Of a DNA stretch of 64,000 nucleotides, positions 43,882 to 54,312 are shown in pieces; positions within the stretch are counted from its first letter, which is position 1; each line of letters begins with the position of its first letter. This stretch comes from Dyadobacter soli. Lineage in GTDB: Bacteria; Bacteroidota; Bacteroidia; Cytophagales; Spirosomataceae. A program made the translations under genes and the position numbers. The DNA lies in NCBI RefSeq assembly GCF_900101885.1, contig NZ_FNAN01000007.1, forward strand, positions 248,001 through 312,000. The letters run 5' to 3'. A model generated the notes under the pieces. That model was not told the DNA's origin, did not search any database, and was given only the letters and a program-made list of their open reading frames with translations.

Positions 43882-46800
43882 ATGCCAACCGTCTCCCGGA
43901 AAAGCAAAGAACTCTTGTCACTTTATTTTCCAACTATGCGATTACTGCGATTTCTACCAGTTCCACTCCTGTTAAACGTTTGGCTGGGACTGCTCAATCC
44001 CGGCGTTGCCCAGGTACTGGCCTCGGCCCAGCTCCGGATCGAGCGGACTCCCCTGAAAAAACAACCTGCCACCAGGGCATTGAAAGATGTGCTGCGCGAA
44101 TTGCAGGCCCACTACAATGTCGACATCGTCTTTTTTGACCACAGTGTCAACGGCCTCACGGTCCGTACCGACAAAGTCGATTTCAAAGCACCTCTTGAAA
44201 AAAACATCGCCAATGTATTGAAGCCGCTGGGCCTGATCTACAAACGGACCGATGGCGGCGGGTACATGGTCCTCGAAAAGGCTCCCGAGGAAAAGACAAA
44301 GATCAACACGTCGGCAGACCAGGCATTTTTTGGCGCTTTTAATCAGAAAAACCTTCTCTACGCATCCACGATGGCATTACCGCCTGTGAGAAAGGTGGTA
44401 ATCGACCGGACTATCAGCGGGCAGGTCACCGGTGACGACGGTGGGGCATTGCCGGGCGTGAGCATTGTGGTAAAGGGTACGACGCATGGTACCACCGCGG
44501 ACGAGAACGGGCATTACCAACTGGCGATTGCCGAAGATGCTCCGACGCTGGTTTTCAGCTTCGTAGGTTATGCCAGCCGCGAGGTAGCGGTGGGCGCCCA
44601 ATCGGTCATCGATATCCGCCTTTCCGTCGATAATAAAGCGCTCGATGAGGTGGTGGTAATCGGATACGGCGACAGCAAACGCGAAGACCTTACGGGCTCG
44701 GTATCTTCGATCAATGTCGAAAAGGACCTTAAAAATACCCCGGCGACGCGTGTAGACCAGATGTTGCAGGGGCGTATGGCCGGTGTTTACATTAAATCCA
44801 CCAGTGGCGCGCCCGGCAGCCCTACTACGATCCGCGTCAGAGGCTCCCGGTCGATCAGCGCTACCAACGAGCCTATCTACGTGATCGACGGCATTGTAGA
44901 CCCCAGCGGCACGAACCTGAACTCCATCAATCCGGCCGACATCGAAAGTATCGACGTACTCAAAGATGCTTCCACAACGGCTATTTACGGCTCCCGCGCC
45001 GCTAACGGTGTGGTACTCGTAACCACCAAAAAAGGAAAAGCCGGCCGGAACGATTTCCGCTTTTCGACCAGCCACGGCGTTTCGCAGTTGCCCCGCAAGC
45101 TGGATCTCATGCATTCACGCGAGTTTGCCGAGTTTATCAACGAAGCGCGTATCGACGCGAAAATGCCGATCGTGTACCCTAATGTCGATTCGATCGTAAA
45201 CCTGCGCGGCGAAAGGGGCACCGACTGGATGGACGCCGTTACCAGGACTGCGCCCTTCTCGACTTACGATTTATCTGCATCCGGCGGCGCCAGCGGCGAT
45301 CACGGTTATACCTATTTTTTATCGGGTAATGTGCTGGATCAGAAAGGTATTATCAAGAACACGGGCTTCCAGCGTTACCAGGGCCGGTTGAATTTTACCA
45401 AAAACCTTTCGTCCAAAGTCGATCTGGGCATTAACCTCAATATCAGTCGTGAAAAACGGGAGATTACGAGCACGGCGCTCGGGATGAACAGCAGCTGGTC
45501 GTCGTCGTACCTCTACCTGCCGCCCACCATGGCGATCTACAAACCCGACGGTTCCTACGAAACATTCAACCCGATATGGTACTCCGGCGGGCAGATCGAT
45601 AACCCGGTAGCGGTAATAGACAAAGTGACGAACAACCAGGTCGCCAACAATGTGATCGGGAATTTCTACCTCCAATATGAACCGATTCAGGGCCTGAAAC
45701 TGAAATCCACGCTGGGCATTAACTTCATCAACCAGCGCGGTGATACTTACAGCCCGTCGGATATGCCTACGAAAATTCTGAACAATGCCATGTACGGATC
45801 GGCCTCGTCGGATATTTACAACACCACCAGCGTCATCAACGAAAACACGGCGAGCTATGCGAAGAGCATCGGCAAGCACCACATGGATTTCCTGATCGGG
45901 AGCAGCTACCAGACCCGGAAGGTCGACCGCCTTTTTGCTTCCGGCAAGCAACTCACCAACGACATTACCCAATACAACAACCTCGGCCTGACCGAACAGG
46001 CTTACCGGGACATTGCGTCCAACCTGGATGAGAATACGATCGTTTCTTTCCTCGGCCGTATCAATTACGATTACCAGAAACGGTATTACTTCACGCTCAC
46101 GGGCCGTCGCGACGGTGCTTCCAACTTTGCGGCAGGTAAAAAATGGGGCTTTTTTCCGTCGGGTGCCGTTAAGTGGAGAGTTTCCGAAGAGTCATTTTAC
46201 CAGTCCTCGCCCATCAAACATTTGATTTCGGACCTGTCACTCCGCGTCAGCTATGGTATTTCAGGGAACCAGGGCATTTCCAACTATCAATCGCTCGCTT
46301 CGCTGAGCGCTAACAGCAACTCCTACATTTTCGGCGGTACGCAGGCGCTGGGCTACACGCAGGGTAACCTCATGAACGATAAACTGACCTGGGAAACTAC
46401 CGGGCAGCTCGATGCCGGTCTGGATTTCGAATTTCTTGGCGGCAGGTTCAATCTCTCGGCCGACTATTACCGCATGCTGAGCAAAAACCTGTTGCTTACC
46501 GTGCAGATCCCCTCGCAAACGGGCTATTCTTCGAGGTTGGTCAATTTAGGCGAGTCGTTGAATGAAGGCTTCGACCTGTCGATCAGTGGGGATGTGATCC
46601 GCCGCAATGATTTCACCTGGAACGCGGTCGTGAATGTTTCGACCAACCGCCAGGAAGTGACCGATATTGGTCCGCTTACGAAAGTAGCATTGGATGCGGG
46701 CTTCGGCTATGGCGTGATCACAAGCTATCTCGAAAAAGGCATTCCAATCGGGGCCAATTACGGCGTAGAATATGCCGGTACCTGGAAAAGCCAGGCTGAA

Positions 46801-47433
46801 ATCGATGCGGAACTGAAAAAAGCCGTCGGCGACCGGACGTACGTGTCTGCCGCAAGCTTCTACAAACCCGGCGGGCCGCGCTACTTCGACTATAACCACG
46901 ATGGGGTACTCAACACGGTCGACTACCATTACCTCGCACCTGCCAACCCGAAGGTATATGGCGGTTTCGGAAGCACATTGAGCTACAAGCGGTTATCGCT
47001 CGATTTCTTTTTCCAGTTCAGTGCGGGGCATAAGATGTACAACGGGCAGGAGTTTTTCATGGGTACCGGCACGAACCTCACCAACCAGTTCCGGTACATG
47101 GTCAACCGCTGGTCGGAAAGTAACCCTACTTCGGATATCCCGGCTGTGAACTCGCGCGACAATATCGCTACCAGCCGCTTTCTGCACGACGCTTCCATGC
47201 TCCGCCTGAAATCGGCGCAGGTAAGCTATAACCTCGGCGGCTTGTTCTTCAAAAAAGCTATCAAGGACATGCGGGTTTACGTAAGCGGCTCCAACCTGTT
47301 TTTGCTGACCAAATACAACGGTTTTGACCCCGAAGTAAACACCGGCGGCGGCAGCTCGACGATCATCGCGGCCGACAACGGCAGTTACCCCAATGCCCGC
47401 GTCATGACAGTCGGTTTAAATGTTTCTTTTTAA
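43882..47433 (+). CDS. SusC/RagA TonB-dependent receptor with STN domain (module 3)
   Basis: About 1183 residues. The signal segment is MRLLRFLPVPLLLNVWLGLL, so the true start may be the ATG at 43936; the ATG at 43882 adds 18 polar residues. STN domain about 52-130 (ALKDVLRELQAHYNVDIVFF, IANVLKPLGLIYKRTDGGGY). A linker of about 45 residues follows, then the regulatory-like domain (ISGQVTGDDGGALPGVSIVV), plug (LDEVVVIGYGDSKREDLTGS, EPIYVIDGIVDPSGTNLNSI) and barrel ending VMTVGLNVSF. Transducing importer with the FecR and ECF genes upstream; SusD follows after 18 bases. Confidence 0.94.
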   Translation: MPTVSRKSKELLSLYFPTMRLLRFLPVPLLLNVWLGLLNPGVAQVLASAQLRIERTPLKKQPATRALKDVLRELQAHYNVDIVFFDHSVNGLTVRTDKVDFKAPLEKNIANVLKPLGLIYKRTDGGGYMVLEKAPEEKTKINTSADQAFFGAFNQKNLLYASTMALPPVRKVVIDRTISGQVTGDDGGALPGVSIVVKGTTHGTTADENGHYQLAIAEDAPTLVFSFVGYASREVAVGAQSVIDIRLSVDNKALDEVVVIGYGDSKREDLTGSVSSINVEKDLKNTPATRVDQMLQGRMAGVYIKSTSGAPGSPTTIRVRGSRSISATNEPIYVIDGIVDPSGTNLNSINPADIESIDVLKDASTTAIYGSRAANGVVLVTTKKGKAGRNDFRFSTSHGVSQLPRKLDLMHSREFAEFINEARIDAKMPIVYPNVDSIVNLRGERGTDWMDAVTRTAPFSTYDLSASGGASGDHGYTYFLSGNVLDQKGIIKNTGFQRYQGRLNFTKNLSSKVDLGINLNISREKREITSTALGMNSSWSSSYLYLPPTMAIYKPDGSYETFNPIWYSGGQIDNPVAVIDKVTNNQVANNVIGNFYLQYEPIQGLKLKSTLGINFINQRGDTYSPSDMPTKILNNAMYGSASSDIYNTTSVINENTASYAKSIGKHHMDFLIGSSYQTRKVDRLFASGKQLTNDITQYNNLGLTEQAYRDIASNLDENTIVSFLGRINYDYQKRYYFTLTGRRDGASNFAAGKKWGFFPSGAVKWRVSEESFYQSSPIKHLISDLSLRVSYGISGNQGISNYQSLASLSANSNSYIFGGTQALGYTQGNLMNDKLTWETTGQLDAGLDFEFLGGRFNLSADYYRMLSKNLLLTVQIPSQTGYSSRLVNLGESLNEGFDLSISGDVIRRNDFTWNAVVNVSTNRQEVTDIGPLTKVALDAGFGYGVITSYLEKGIPIGANYGVEYAGTWKSQAEIDAELKKAVGDRTYVSAASFYKPGGPRYFDYNHDGVLNTVDYHYLAPANPKVYGGFGSTLSYKRLSLDFFFQFSAGHKMYNGQEFFMGTGTNLTNQFRYMVNRWSESNPTSDIPAVNSRDNIATSRFLHDASMLRLKSAQVSYNLGGLFFKKAIKDMRVYVSGSNLFLLTKYNGFDPEVNTGGGSSTIIAADNGSYPNARVMTVGLNVSF

Positions 47434-47451
47434 AATATTCCAATCACTCCA

Positions 47452-48954
47452 ATGAAAATCAAGATATCAGCCGGAAAAACAGCTGCATTACTGCTCGTGC
47501 TGACCGGCAGCATTTTTTTGCAGGGATGCGATGACACTTTGAATGAAGATCCCAAGACGTTTATCGCCCCGGATAATTTCTTTGCCAATGCCGACCAATG
47601 TACGCAGGCTGTCAATGGCGTCTACACGTCGCTGTACAGTGTTTACGGCGCCACGGCATTTTGGTCCATGACCGAGCTCGGCACCGATCTTTCGTTCAGC
47701 ATGGACGCCAACAACCTCGTAACCAATGACTTTACATTCAACTCGGGCAACACCGGCACGGGCAGCATGTGGAGCACATTGTACGGCGCCATCAAGAATG
47801 GCAATATGGTCATCGCCCGCGTATCCAAAGCGCCGATCGACGAAAAAGTAAAAGCCCGGCTCGTAAGCGAAACCAAATTCCTGCGGGCACTGTGGTATTT
47901 TGTATTGACCAATACCTACGGCGATGTACCGCTCTGGACCGACGAACTGGACGTGGATGCCGTGGGTCAGCTTCCCCGCACGCCCCTCGCAGAGGTACGC
48001 GCGCAAATCATCAAGGACCTCAGCGAAGCCGCCGAAGCATTACCCGCGACCGTCAGCGCCAGCGACGCAGGCCGCGTGACCCAGGGAGCGGCATTAACGC
48101 TCCTGGCGAAAGTGTATTTGTACAACCAGGACTGGGCCAATGCGCAGAAAACCGCCATGCGCGTCGTGGAAAGCGGCAAATATTCCCTGCTCCCGAGCTA
48201 CGCCGACGTTTTCGACATCTGGAACCGCTACAAAAACAATGCGGAATCGATTTTCGCCGTACAGTACCTTCGCAATGCGGCCACTTCCAACAACGTGCGG
48301 GTACACCAGATGGTCAACTACTACATGCCTACGCGTGACGCGGGGCTGAGCACGTACGCGGGTGTGGATTTTGGCAAATATGTCATCGACGGCTGGCACG
48401 TGTATGTGCCTACCTCCAAATTCGTGGAAATGTTCGAGCCAAACGACCTGCGCAAGGACGTCGTGCTAGGCTATGGCTACAACGGGCAGAAATTCACCAC
48501 CTGGCCGAAGGAAAACCACCCCTGGTACGGCCCAAAATTCTGGGACCTCGAAGCCAATGCACAAGCCAGCGGCAAAAACCTGTACGTACTCCGCTACTCC
48601 GACGTGCTGCTAATGCTCGCCGAGGCCCACAATGAGCAGGGCAATGCCGCCGAAAGCGCAAAATGGCTGAACCAGGTCAGAAAGCGCGCCGGATTAAAAG
48701 ACTTAGCCACCGGACTTTCCAAAGAAAACCTCCGCGAAGCCCTCATGAAAGAACGCGCCATCGAGTTCGTAGGAGAATACCAGCGCCGGCCCGACCTGGT
48801 AAGATGGGGAAAACTGGTAGAAGCCGTCAAATCCGTCGCCAGTGACAACCCTACCGGTGCCGCAAACGTGAAGCCATTTCACAACTACTACCCTATTTCG
48901 GTGGATGAGATCATCAAGAATCCAAACCTGGTGCAGACGGAGGGGTATCAGTAG
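47452..48954 (+). CDS. SusD/RagB-family surface lipoprotein (module 3)
   Basis: 500 residues. Lipoprotein leader ends IFLQGC with the lipid Cys before DDTLNEDP. SusD pattern: FFANADQCTQAVNGVYTSLY, TKFLRALWYFVLTNTYGDVP, GRVTQGAALTLLAKVYLYNQ, ESIFAVQYLRNAAT, LRYSDVLLMLAEAHNEQGN, LNQVRKRAGLK and MKERAIEFVGEYQRRPDLVR, ending with FHNYYPISVDEIIKNPN. In the C-terminal helix 'EFVGEYQRRPDLVRWG' replaces the more usual 'EFxxEGxRxxDLxRWG'. Last gene of module 3; a strong terminator lies 50 bases after the stop. Confidence 0.94.
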   Translation: MKIKISAGKTAALLLVLTGSIFLQGCDDTLNEDPKTFIAPDNFFANADQCTQAVNGVYTSLYSVYGATAFWSMTELGTDLSFSMDANNLVTNDFTFNSGNTGTGSMWSTLYGAIKNGNMVIARVSKAPIDEKVKARLVSETKFLRALWYFVLTNTYGDVPLWTDELDVDAVGQLPRTPLAEVRAQIIKDLSEAAEALPATVSASDAGRVTQGAALTLLAKVYLYNQDWANAQKTAMRVVESGKYSLLPSYADVFDIWNRYKNNAESIFAVQYLRNAATSNNVRVHQMVNYYMPTRDAGLSTYAGVDFGKYVIDGWHVYVPTSKFVEMFEPNDLRKDVVLGYGYNGQKFTTWPKENHPWYGPKFWDLEANAQASGKNLYVLRYSDVLLMLAEAHNEQGNAAESAKWLNQVRKRAGLKDLATGLSKENLREALMKERAIEFVGEYQRRPDLVRWGKLVEAVKSVASDNPTGAANVKPFHNYYPISVDEIIKNPNLVQTEGYQ

Positions 48955-49003
48955 GCAAGAAGTATTCCAATTCTTGTACGAAGGTGAATTGTTTTGAAAT
49001 CTT

Positions 49004-49036
49004 AAAGCTCCTGTGAGATACTCGCAGGAGCTTTTT
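49004..49036 (+). terminator. Rho-independent terminator of module 3
   Basis: AAAGCTCCTG (49004-49013) pairs with CAGGAGCTTT. The inner GAG and CTC extend the stem to about 14 pairs including one T-G, around an ATA loop, and a T-run follows. Confidence 0.9.
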
Positions 49037-49208
49037 GTGTCAATGCGGCGGATTAGTACGCCTCAGGAACATTGAAATTGTACCGAACAATAAAGGAGTG
49101 CGGTTGTAATAGAAAAAAATACATATCTACCGGGCAAATAGCCTTCGTCCATAACCCGGACGCTCACATGCTGGTTTGCACATTTCCTCTTATTTTTGCG
49201 TTTGGTTT

Positions 49209-49628
49209 ATGAACAACAGCTACCTCAAACGACATGAGCAAAATATCGATTCGGCCGACCTGTTGATTAATAAGCACGGGCACTATGCGAGTAGCGAAAT
49301 AACAATGGTTCAGCCCCAATCGAGTAGCCTGGTAATGAAGCTCGTTCGTGAGATATCATCGAGACACAAAGAGATGTCCTTTGCCTATGAGTTTAATAAG
49401 ATTTCAAATCAGCATGTGGTAGATGTAATGCCGAAGGACAAGTTTACTTCGGACGAATATCTGTTAGACGAGGCAATGGTTACCAAGGCATTCATTGAAG
49501 CGTTTCCAGACGAAACAATCCTTTTTGTATGCGACGATCAGCACATTACAGTTGCAAAGCCAACATTTGTGGCAGGTCCGGCAATGGAGTCCTTGTCCTA
49601 TGAATATCACAAAAAGCTGTCGGCATAA
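49209..49628 (+). CDS. Hypothetical protein, AT-richer than its surroundings
   Basis: 139 residues, no signal peptide or membrane helix. The sequence is polar with mixed helix and strand: HEQNIDSADLLINKHGHYAS, SSLVMKLVREISSRHKEMSF, YEFNKISNQHVVDVMPKDKF, EAMVTKAFIEAFPDETILFV and DDQHITVAKPTF. No family is recognised. Codon use (AAA, ATA, ATT, TTA) is clearly more AT-rich than in neighbouring genes. It stands alone with terminators on both sides; the downstream one overlaps its last codons. The frame extends to a TTG at 49176, but the ATG at 49209 is more likely. It may be recently acquired. Confidence 0.6.
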   Translation: MNNSYLKRHEQNIDSADLLINKHGHYASSEITMVQPQSSSLVMKLVREISSRHKEMSFAYEFNKISNQHVVDVMPKDKFTSDEYLLDEAMVTKAFIEAFPDETILFVCDDQHITVAKPTFVAGPAMESLSYEYHKKLSA

Positions 49629-49645
49629 CACCGACAGCTTTCTTA
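49613..49645. terminator. Terminator overlapping the end of the orphan gene
   Basis: AAAGCTGTCGG (49613-49623) and CCGACAGCTTT (49631-49641) form a perfect 11-bp stem around a seven-base loop containing the stop codon at 49626-49628. T-rich sequence follows, and the A-run on the other side lets it also serve the convergent type IX-secreted gene. Confidence 0.85.
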
Positions 49646-49648
49646 TCC

Positions 49649-52092
49649 CTATTCCTTCACGATTTTTAAAACCTGCCCGCGCTTCGGATCGCCGATTTTC
49701 AGAAGGTAGGTGCCGGCAGGATATTCATGCATATCCACCTCTGTTTCAGTCCCCGAAATGACTTTTGTGCGAAGGAGTGTTCCGTTGGCATGATACAATG
49801 TCAGCTCTCGTCTTGAAGCGGTTTTAAACCGTAGGACTATACGGCCGCCGGTTGGGTTCGGGCCGAATGCCAGGAGTTCTTTGTTATGGCCTCGCTCTTC
49901 GGTTCCGAGGATGACTTCCACCTGGATTGTTGAGGGTTCGCTGATGGTGCCGGCACCGCAGCCGTTGGTGACGGACAACAATTTGAAGTAGGCCGACGGC
50001 TCCTTGCTGGTAATGAGCAGCGTGTCGGGGCTTGTGGCGGCGTACCGGTTGACGGCCCCGAGGTCGTTGCCATAGCTGTATCGCCAGGGGCCTGTTCCCG
50101 TAAGCAGTACGACCGCTTTTGCATTGCCCTGGTCGTCGGATGTCGCGCTGGTGCTGGCGAAAGCGGCTCCCGACCGCGTGCCGAATGTCGCTACCGAAGA
50201 AATGCCCGGCTTGGTTATCTGCCGGATCGGATAGGTGGTGCTTTGTGCATTGCGGAGGTACGAAAGTGTAAACACATTCCCCGCTTCAAACTTCCCGCTG
50301 AAACCTATTTCCACCTCTACGCTGTCGCTCATACAATAGGTTTTTTTAGTGATCAGCCGCGCAAACACGTTGGGCGTAGTACCCGAGGGGTTCGTTACCT
50401 TAATGGGAAACGAGGGCGGATTGGAATTGGAAAAACAGGCATTCGACAGCTTTGCCACCTTGAATACCGTGTCGCGTTTTACAAACTGCTCAAACCACAC
50501 GTTACGTTGGTCATATACCTCCTTCGAACCATTGGCCAGTTCGACCGTGTAGGGCGTGCCGCCGCGAAGATCGAAGTCGAGCCGGGCCGCCGAAGGGAAC
50601 GGTACGCCTGGCTGAGGGCCGGTGAGCACCATCGTCGGCGGGCTCTGTATTTTAAAAGGTATCATCGGCGAGGAAAGCGCCGGATTGGCAGACACCAGGC
50701 GAAGGGCCGAGATTTGATCGTAGTTGAGGTCGGGATCCTGGCTCGTATTTTTCGGTATAAAAAACTCCACCGAATCACCAACGACCTTGGCCGGGAACAA
50801 TGCGATTTCTTTTGGCGAATAGTTGCTAGCCTGCACCGAATAGGTAGTTTGACTGGTGACTCCGGCGGCCTTAAAACCCAAACGAACCGTTTTCCCTTCG
50901 CACACGATTTGCGGATCGCCTGTGCGGGAAGGGTCTGCGAGCAACAGGCTGGGTCTCACGGTAATGGTCAATGTCGAATTCGGCGGGTCCTGTGTCACCC
51001 CGCAGCCCGATTCGTAGGTTTTTACCTGGTAAGTCGTCGTCTTTTCGGGCCGCACCTGCAACCACGACTCCGTTACCTCGCCGGAAGTGAATGTAATTTT
51101 AAACGGCCACCATCCCGTCGGGTTGGCAGAAACGTCCGTGGTCTCTCCCAGATCGATAACCGGTTTCTGGGTGGTCAGCTTGAATGTTGATTTTTCATTA
51201 ATATAAAATCTCAGCGCCTTATTGATCGAAACCGCAGCAGGGTTTTCGGCTACAATGCCAAGATAGATGCTCCCTCCGTAGAAATTATCGGGAACCCGGG
51301 CAGTGAGTTGATTCTTACCGGTCAGCGTTGCAGGTACATCCCGGTAAAAAAACGTCCCAAAATTTACATTGTCGCCGACAAACCGGATTCTGAATTTAGT
51401 GTTTGCATTGAACTCGCCACCGGCTGTACGGAAAAGTACTTTGACTTCACCTCCGGCGCAGGGAAACGACGGACTGATCGACACCGGCATGAAATCGACC
51501 GGGTTTACTTTGATATTTACCTGCCCCTCCACGGCCATTGGCCCGCACGCATTATTCGCCGATTTGATGGAATAGGTACCTGCCTTCGTTTTCGGAAGGC
51601 TGAACATTGTCGCGTAGGGTGCCGTCCAGTCGGTGGCGTATTGCAGATTGACAGTGTCGCCGCTGCTCAATACCACTTTTCCCGATGTGGACGGCGTGGC
51701 AATCAGCGAGAATGCCATGGGATCGGTCGAATTGATCGTATCGGCAGCATATCCCCACCTTCAACTTCCGACTGCGGGCTTGATTTAAGGACCTTAATGC
51801 CAAAGCTCTCCGAATTGGCAAGCGAAGGTTCTTTCAAAACCGTCACCAGCTTGTCGCCCCTGAATTCGGCGGGATATTCCCATCGCTGGCCGGGGGGATA
51901 CGAGGTGCGGTAAGCCACCACGGTGAATTTGTTGCCCGCGGGAAACGTGCCGTTCACATTCACATCGATGCTGAGTTCGGTGCCCAGGCAATAATTGTCC
52001 GCATTGACCCTGATAATGCTCAGGCCGGGACTTTGGGCAAATGCGGCAAATGAGAAAAAACTGAAAAACAGGAATGGTAAAAATCGTAACAT
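49649..52092 (-). pseudogene. Large type IX-secreted Ig-like/adhesin-type protein, split by a one-base frameshift
   Basis: Two overlapping frames make one gene. The front (51703-52092) begins MLRFLPFLFFSFFSFAAFAQ, a signal peptide, and runs to a premature stop (IRPIPWHSR). The rest (49649 to about 51755) continues in the next frame as AADTINSTDPMAFSLIATPS. One extra base in the CCCC run at 51753-51756 would join them into about 814 residues. Repeated strand-rich segments (LSIIRVNADNYCLGTELSID, VSISPSFPCAGGEVKVLFRT, FARLITKKTYCMSDSVEVEI) suggest Ig-like modules. The end (FGPNPTGGRIVLRF, LTLYHANGTLLRTKVI, YPAGTYLLKI, GQVLKIVKE) is a type IX sorting domain. It may be a real inactivation, a slippery phase-variable tract, or a sequencing error. 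Confidence 0.82.
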
Positions 52093-52314
52093 AGAGTCGG
52101 GGTTATTAGTCACAACCGTAGTCCCCAAAACGGGAACGGACTGCTCATGCAATTTTCTCATTTATCCCAACTAGTACAACGAAAGGTACCAACGGTTACT
52201 TTTAATTACCGGTTTGCCCGTTTAAGTATGAACTTTCACAAACATGCTTATTAATCGCAGGCGTCCGGAGAGCCGCCCGCTCAGAAACCGAAAACACTTT
52301 TGCCAGATTACCCC

Positions 52315-52878
52315 ATGCAACCGCCATTTCCGGACGATCCGCAACTCCTAGACCGCCTCGGAAGTGACGATCCGCAAGCATTTGAAGGTATTTACCGCCG
52401 TTACTGGAAGCGGCTATACGATTTTGCCAATGTCAAAACGCGCGATGCGGACACGGCCGAAGAGATAGTTCAGGAGCTTTTCGTAACGATCTGGGAGAAA
52501 AGGCATTCGCTGCAAGTCAGCAACTTGCAGAGCTACCTGTTCACATCGGTGCGCAACCGCATTATCGATCACTACAAGGACAAGGCATTCGCTGCACTCG
52601 ACTCCGTGGACCCGCTCAGCGAGCCCGATTACCCGCTTTTCCTCGACGAGCTGGAACAGGCCATGCAACAGGCCGTGGGACAGCTACCCGAAAAAACCCG
52701 CAAGATATTCGTTCTCAGCCGGTTCGAAGGCAATACCGTCCGGCAGATCGCTTCACTGCTCGGAATGCCGGAGCGGACGGTCGAGTACCACATCACCCAG
52801 GCATTGCGAACGCTCAAAACTTTGCTCAAAGAGTTTATCGTGCTCGTGCTGATGCTTCTGACCGCTGGTAAATTTTAA
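52315..52878 (+). CDS. ECF RNA polymerase sigma factor (module 4)
   Basis: 187 residues. Region 2: AFEGIYRRYWKRLYDFANVK and DTAEEIVQELFVTIWEKRHS. The linker is LQSYLFTSVRNRIIDHYKDK. Region 4: LPEKTRKIFVLSRFEGNTVR with HTH IASLLGMPERTVEYHITQAL. The hydrophobic tail (FIVLVLMLLTAG) is as in module 1. An upstream TTG (52300) keeps the frame open, but the ATG at 52315 is the better start. It heads the longest module, followed by FecR, SusC, SusD, a DUF1080 protein and an oxidoreductase. Confidence 0.93.
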   Translation: MQPPFPDDPQLLDRLGSDDPQAFEGIYRRYWKRLYDFANVKTRDADTAEEIVQELFVTIWEKRHSLQVSNLQSYLFTSVRNRIIDHYKDKAFAALDSVDPLSEPDYPLFLDELEQAMQQAVGQLPEKTRKIFVLSRFEGNTVRQIASLLGMPERTVEYHITQALRTLKTLLKEFIVLVLMLLTAGKF

Positions 52879-52986
52879 AGAATTTACAGCCAAATCCATT
52901 CATTTAATATAAATATTCAAATAAATTCTTTTCCATTTTGCGGTATGCACCGCTTTTTCAGTCTTCTTTCCAAATCATTCACTCCT

Positions 52987-54051
52987 ATGAACAAACGTCA
53001 TTTTCATCAGTTACTAACCCGCTACCGATCGGGCGAATGCACCGAGCGGGAGGAGCGGCTGGTAGATCAGTGGTTTGCATTGATTGACGGTGACGCAGCC
53101 GAAATGGCCGACCTCCAATCCGAAGAAACGGAAGCAAGATTATGGCAGGCTATACAGTCCCGGACTGGACAGCCCCGGACCGTGCATTCGCGGACAGAAC
53201 AGGAAACAATCACGACGACGCATTCAAAGCAAAAACCATTGCATTTCCTGCTCCAATGGCGGTCCGCCGCCGCTGCGGCAGTACTGGTGCTCGCGCTCTG
53301 GGGTGGATACCAGTGGAGCCGGCGCAATGCAGGCGACGCGGATGACCAGCTCTCCGAAGCGGCGTCGGACAACCTCATTTCCAAAACCAACACGACCAAT
53401 GCGCCGATGTGGGTATTGCTGCCCGACGGCTCGCGTGTGAGCCTGCAACCGCAGGGAGGGGTTAAATATGCAGCTGATTTTCAGAACAATAAGCGCGAAA
53501 TTTACCTGAAAGGAAAAGCATTTTTCGAGGTGGTGCGGGACGAGCGGAAGCCGTTTCTCGTGTACACGGGCGAGATCACCACCAAGGTGCTGGGAACCAG
53601 TTTCTGGGTGAACAGGCCCGCGGCCGGCAAAGGTGTGGAAGTGTCGGTGGTGACAGGTAAAGTATCTGTTTTTCAAAAAGATAAAGAAAAAGAGGCAGCT
53701 TCCGGCGACCTGGCCATGGGCGTGATCCTGAGCCGTAACCAAAGCGTGAAATACCTGCCCGACAGCAAAAATTTCGCCGCAATGCTCGTGAAGCGCCCGA
53801 TCGTGGATGATCATTATAAAAATGCATTCGTTTTCGATGATACCCGGCTAAGCAACGTCGCGCAAACGCTCGAAAAGGCTTATGGCATCGACATCGTGCT
53901 GACGAACGACCGGTTGAAAAACTGCCTGTTTACGGCCGATATCAACAAGCAACCGATGTTTACACAGCTGGCGCTGATCGCTGCTTCGGTGAATGCGACG
54001 TATACCATTAAAGGCACTAAAATATACCTGAACGGCAAAGGTTGCCCTTGA
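52987..54051 (+). CDS. FecR-family anti-sigma/transducer (module 4)
   Basis: 354 residues from the ATG at 52987; an ATG at 52945 would add 14 residues. Cytoplasmic FHQLLTRYRSGECTEREERL, a membrane helix at about 90-110 (SAAAAAVLVLALWGGYQW). FecR domain: WVLLPDGSRVSLQPQGGVKY, REIYLKGKAFFEVVRDERKP, TTKVLGTSFWVNRPA. DUF4974 end: SNVAQTLEKAYGIDIVLTND, FTADINKQPMFTQLALIAAS. Closely similar in layout to the module 1 FecR, including KTNTTNAPMWVLLPDGS against RTNNTAQPMRVQLSDSS, which suggests duplication of an ancestral pair. Confidence 0.93.
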   Translation: MNKRHFHQLLTRYRSGECTEREERLVDQWFALIDGDAAEMADLQSEETEARLWQAIQSRTGQPRTVHSRTEQETITTTHSKQKPLHFLLQWRSAAAAAVLVLALWGGYQWSRRNAGDADDQLSEAASDNLISKTNTTNAPMWVLLPDGSRVSLQPQGGVKYAADFQNNKREIYLKGKAFFEVVRDERKPFLVYTGEITTKVLGTSFWVNRPAAGKGVEVSVVTGKVSVFQKDKEKEAASGDLAMGVILSRNQSVKYLPDSKNFAAMLVKRPIVDDHYKNAFVFDDTRLSNVAQTLEKAYGIDIVLTNDRLKNCLFTADINKQPMFTQLALIAASVNATYTIKGTKIYLNGKGCP

Positions 54052-54312
54052 AAACTGCTATTACTGAAACCGAACCTGTATTCCTGAACCCCTTACAAAC
54101 GCTTGATTCCTAAACCCTTAATGCTTTCAAAACCAAACTACCCCGCCTATGCATTGAACCGTACCCTTTAAAAAATAAAAAGAGCCGAACGTGTTGAGAC
54201 CACCTTCGACTCCGATGCCCTCTCTGAACCAGGCCGGTCCTCATCTGCGAAGATGAACGGGAGGGGTTTTGCCAAAACTTTTACGAAAACCTTAACAAAA
54301 CAGCCAAAATTA

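Noticed and set aside
54241-54256. TCATCT-GCGA-AGATGA hairpin before the module 4 SusC gene as a riboswitch
   Set aside because: A six-pair stem with a GNRA-like loop alone does not match any riboswitch layout I know.
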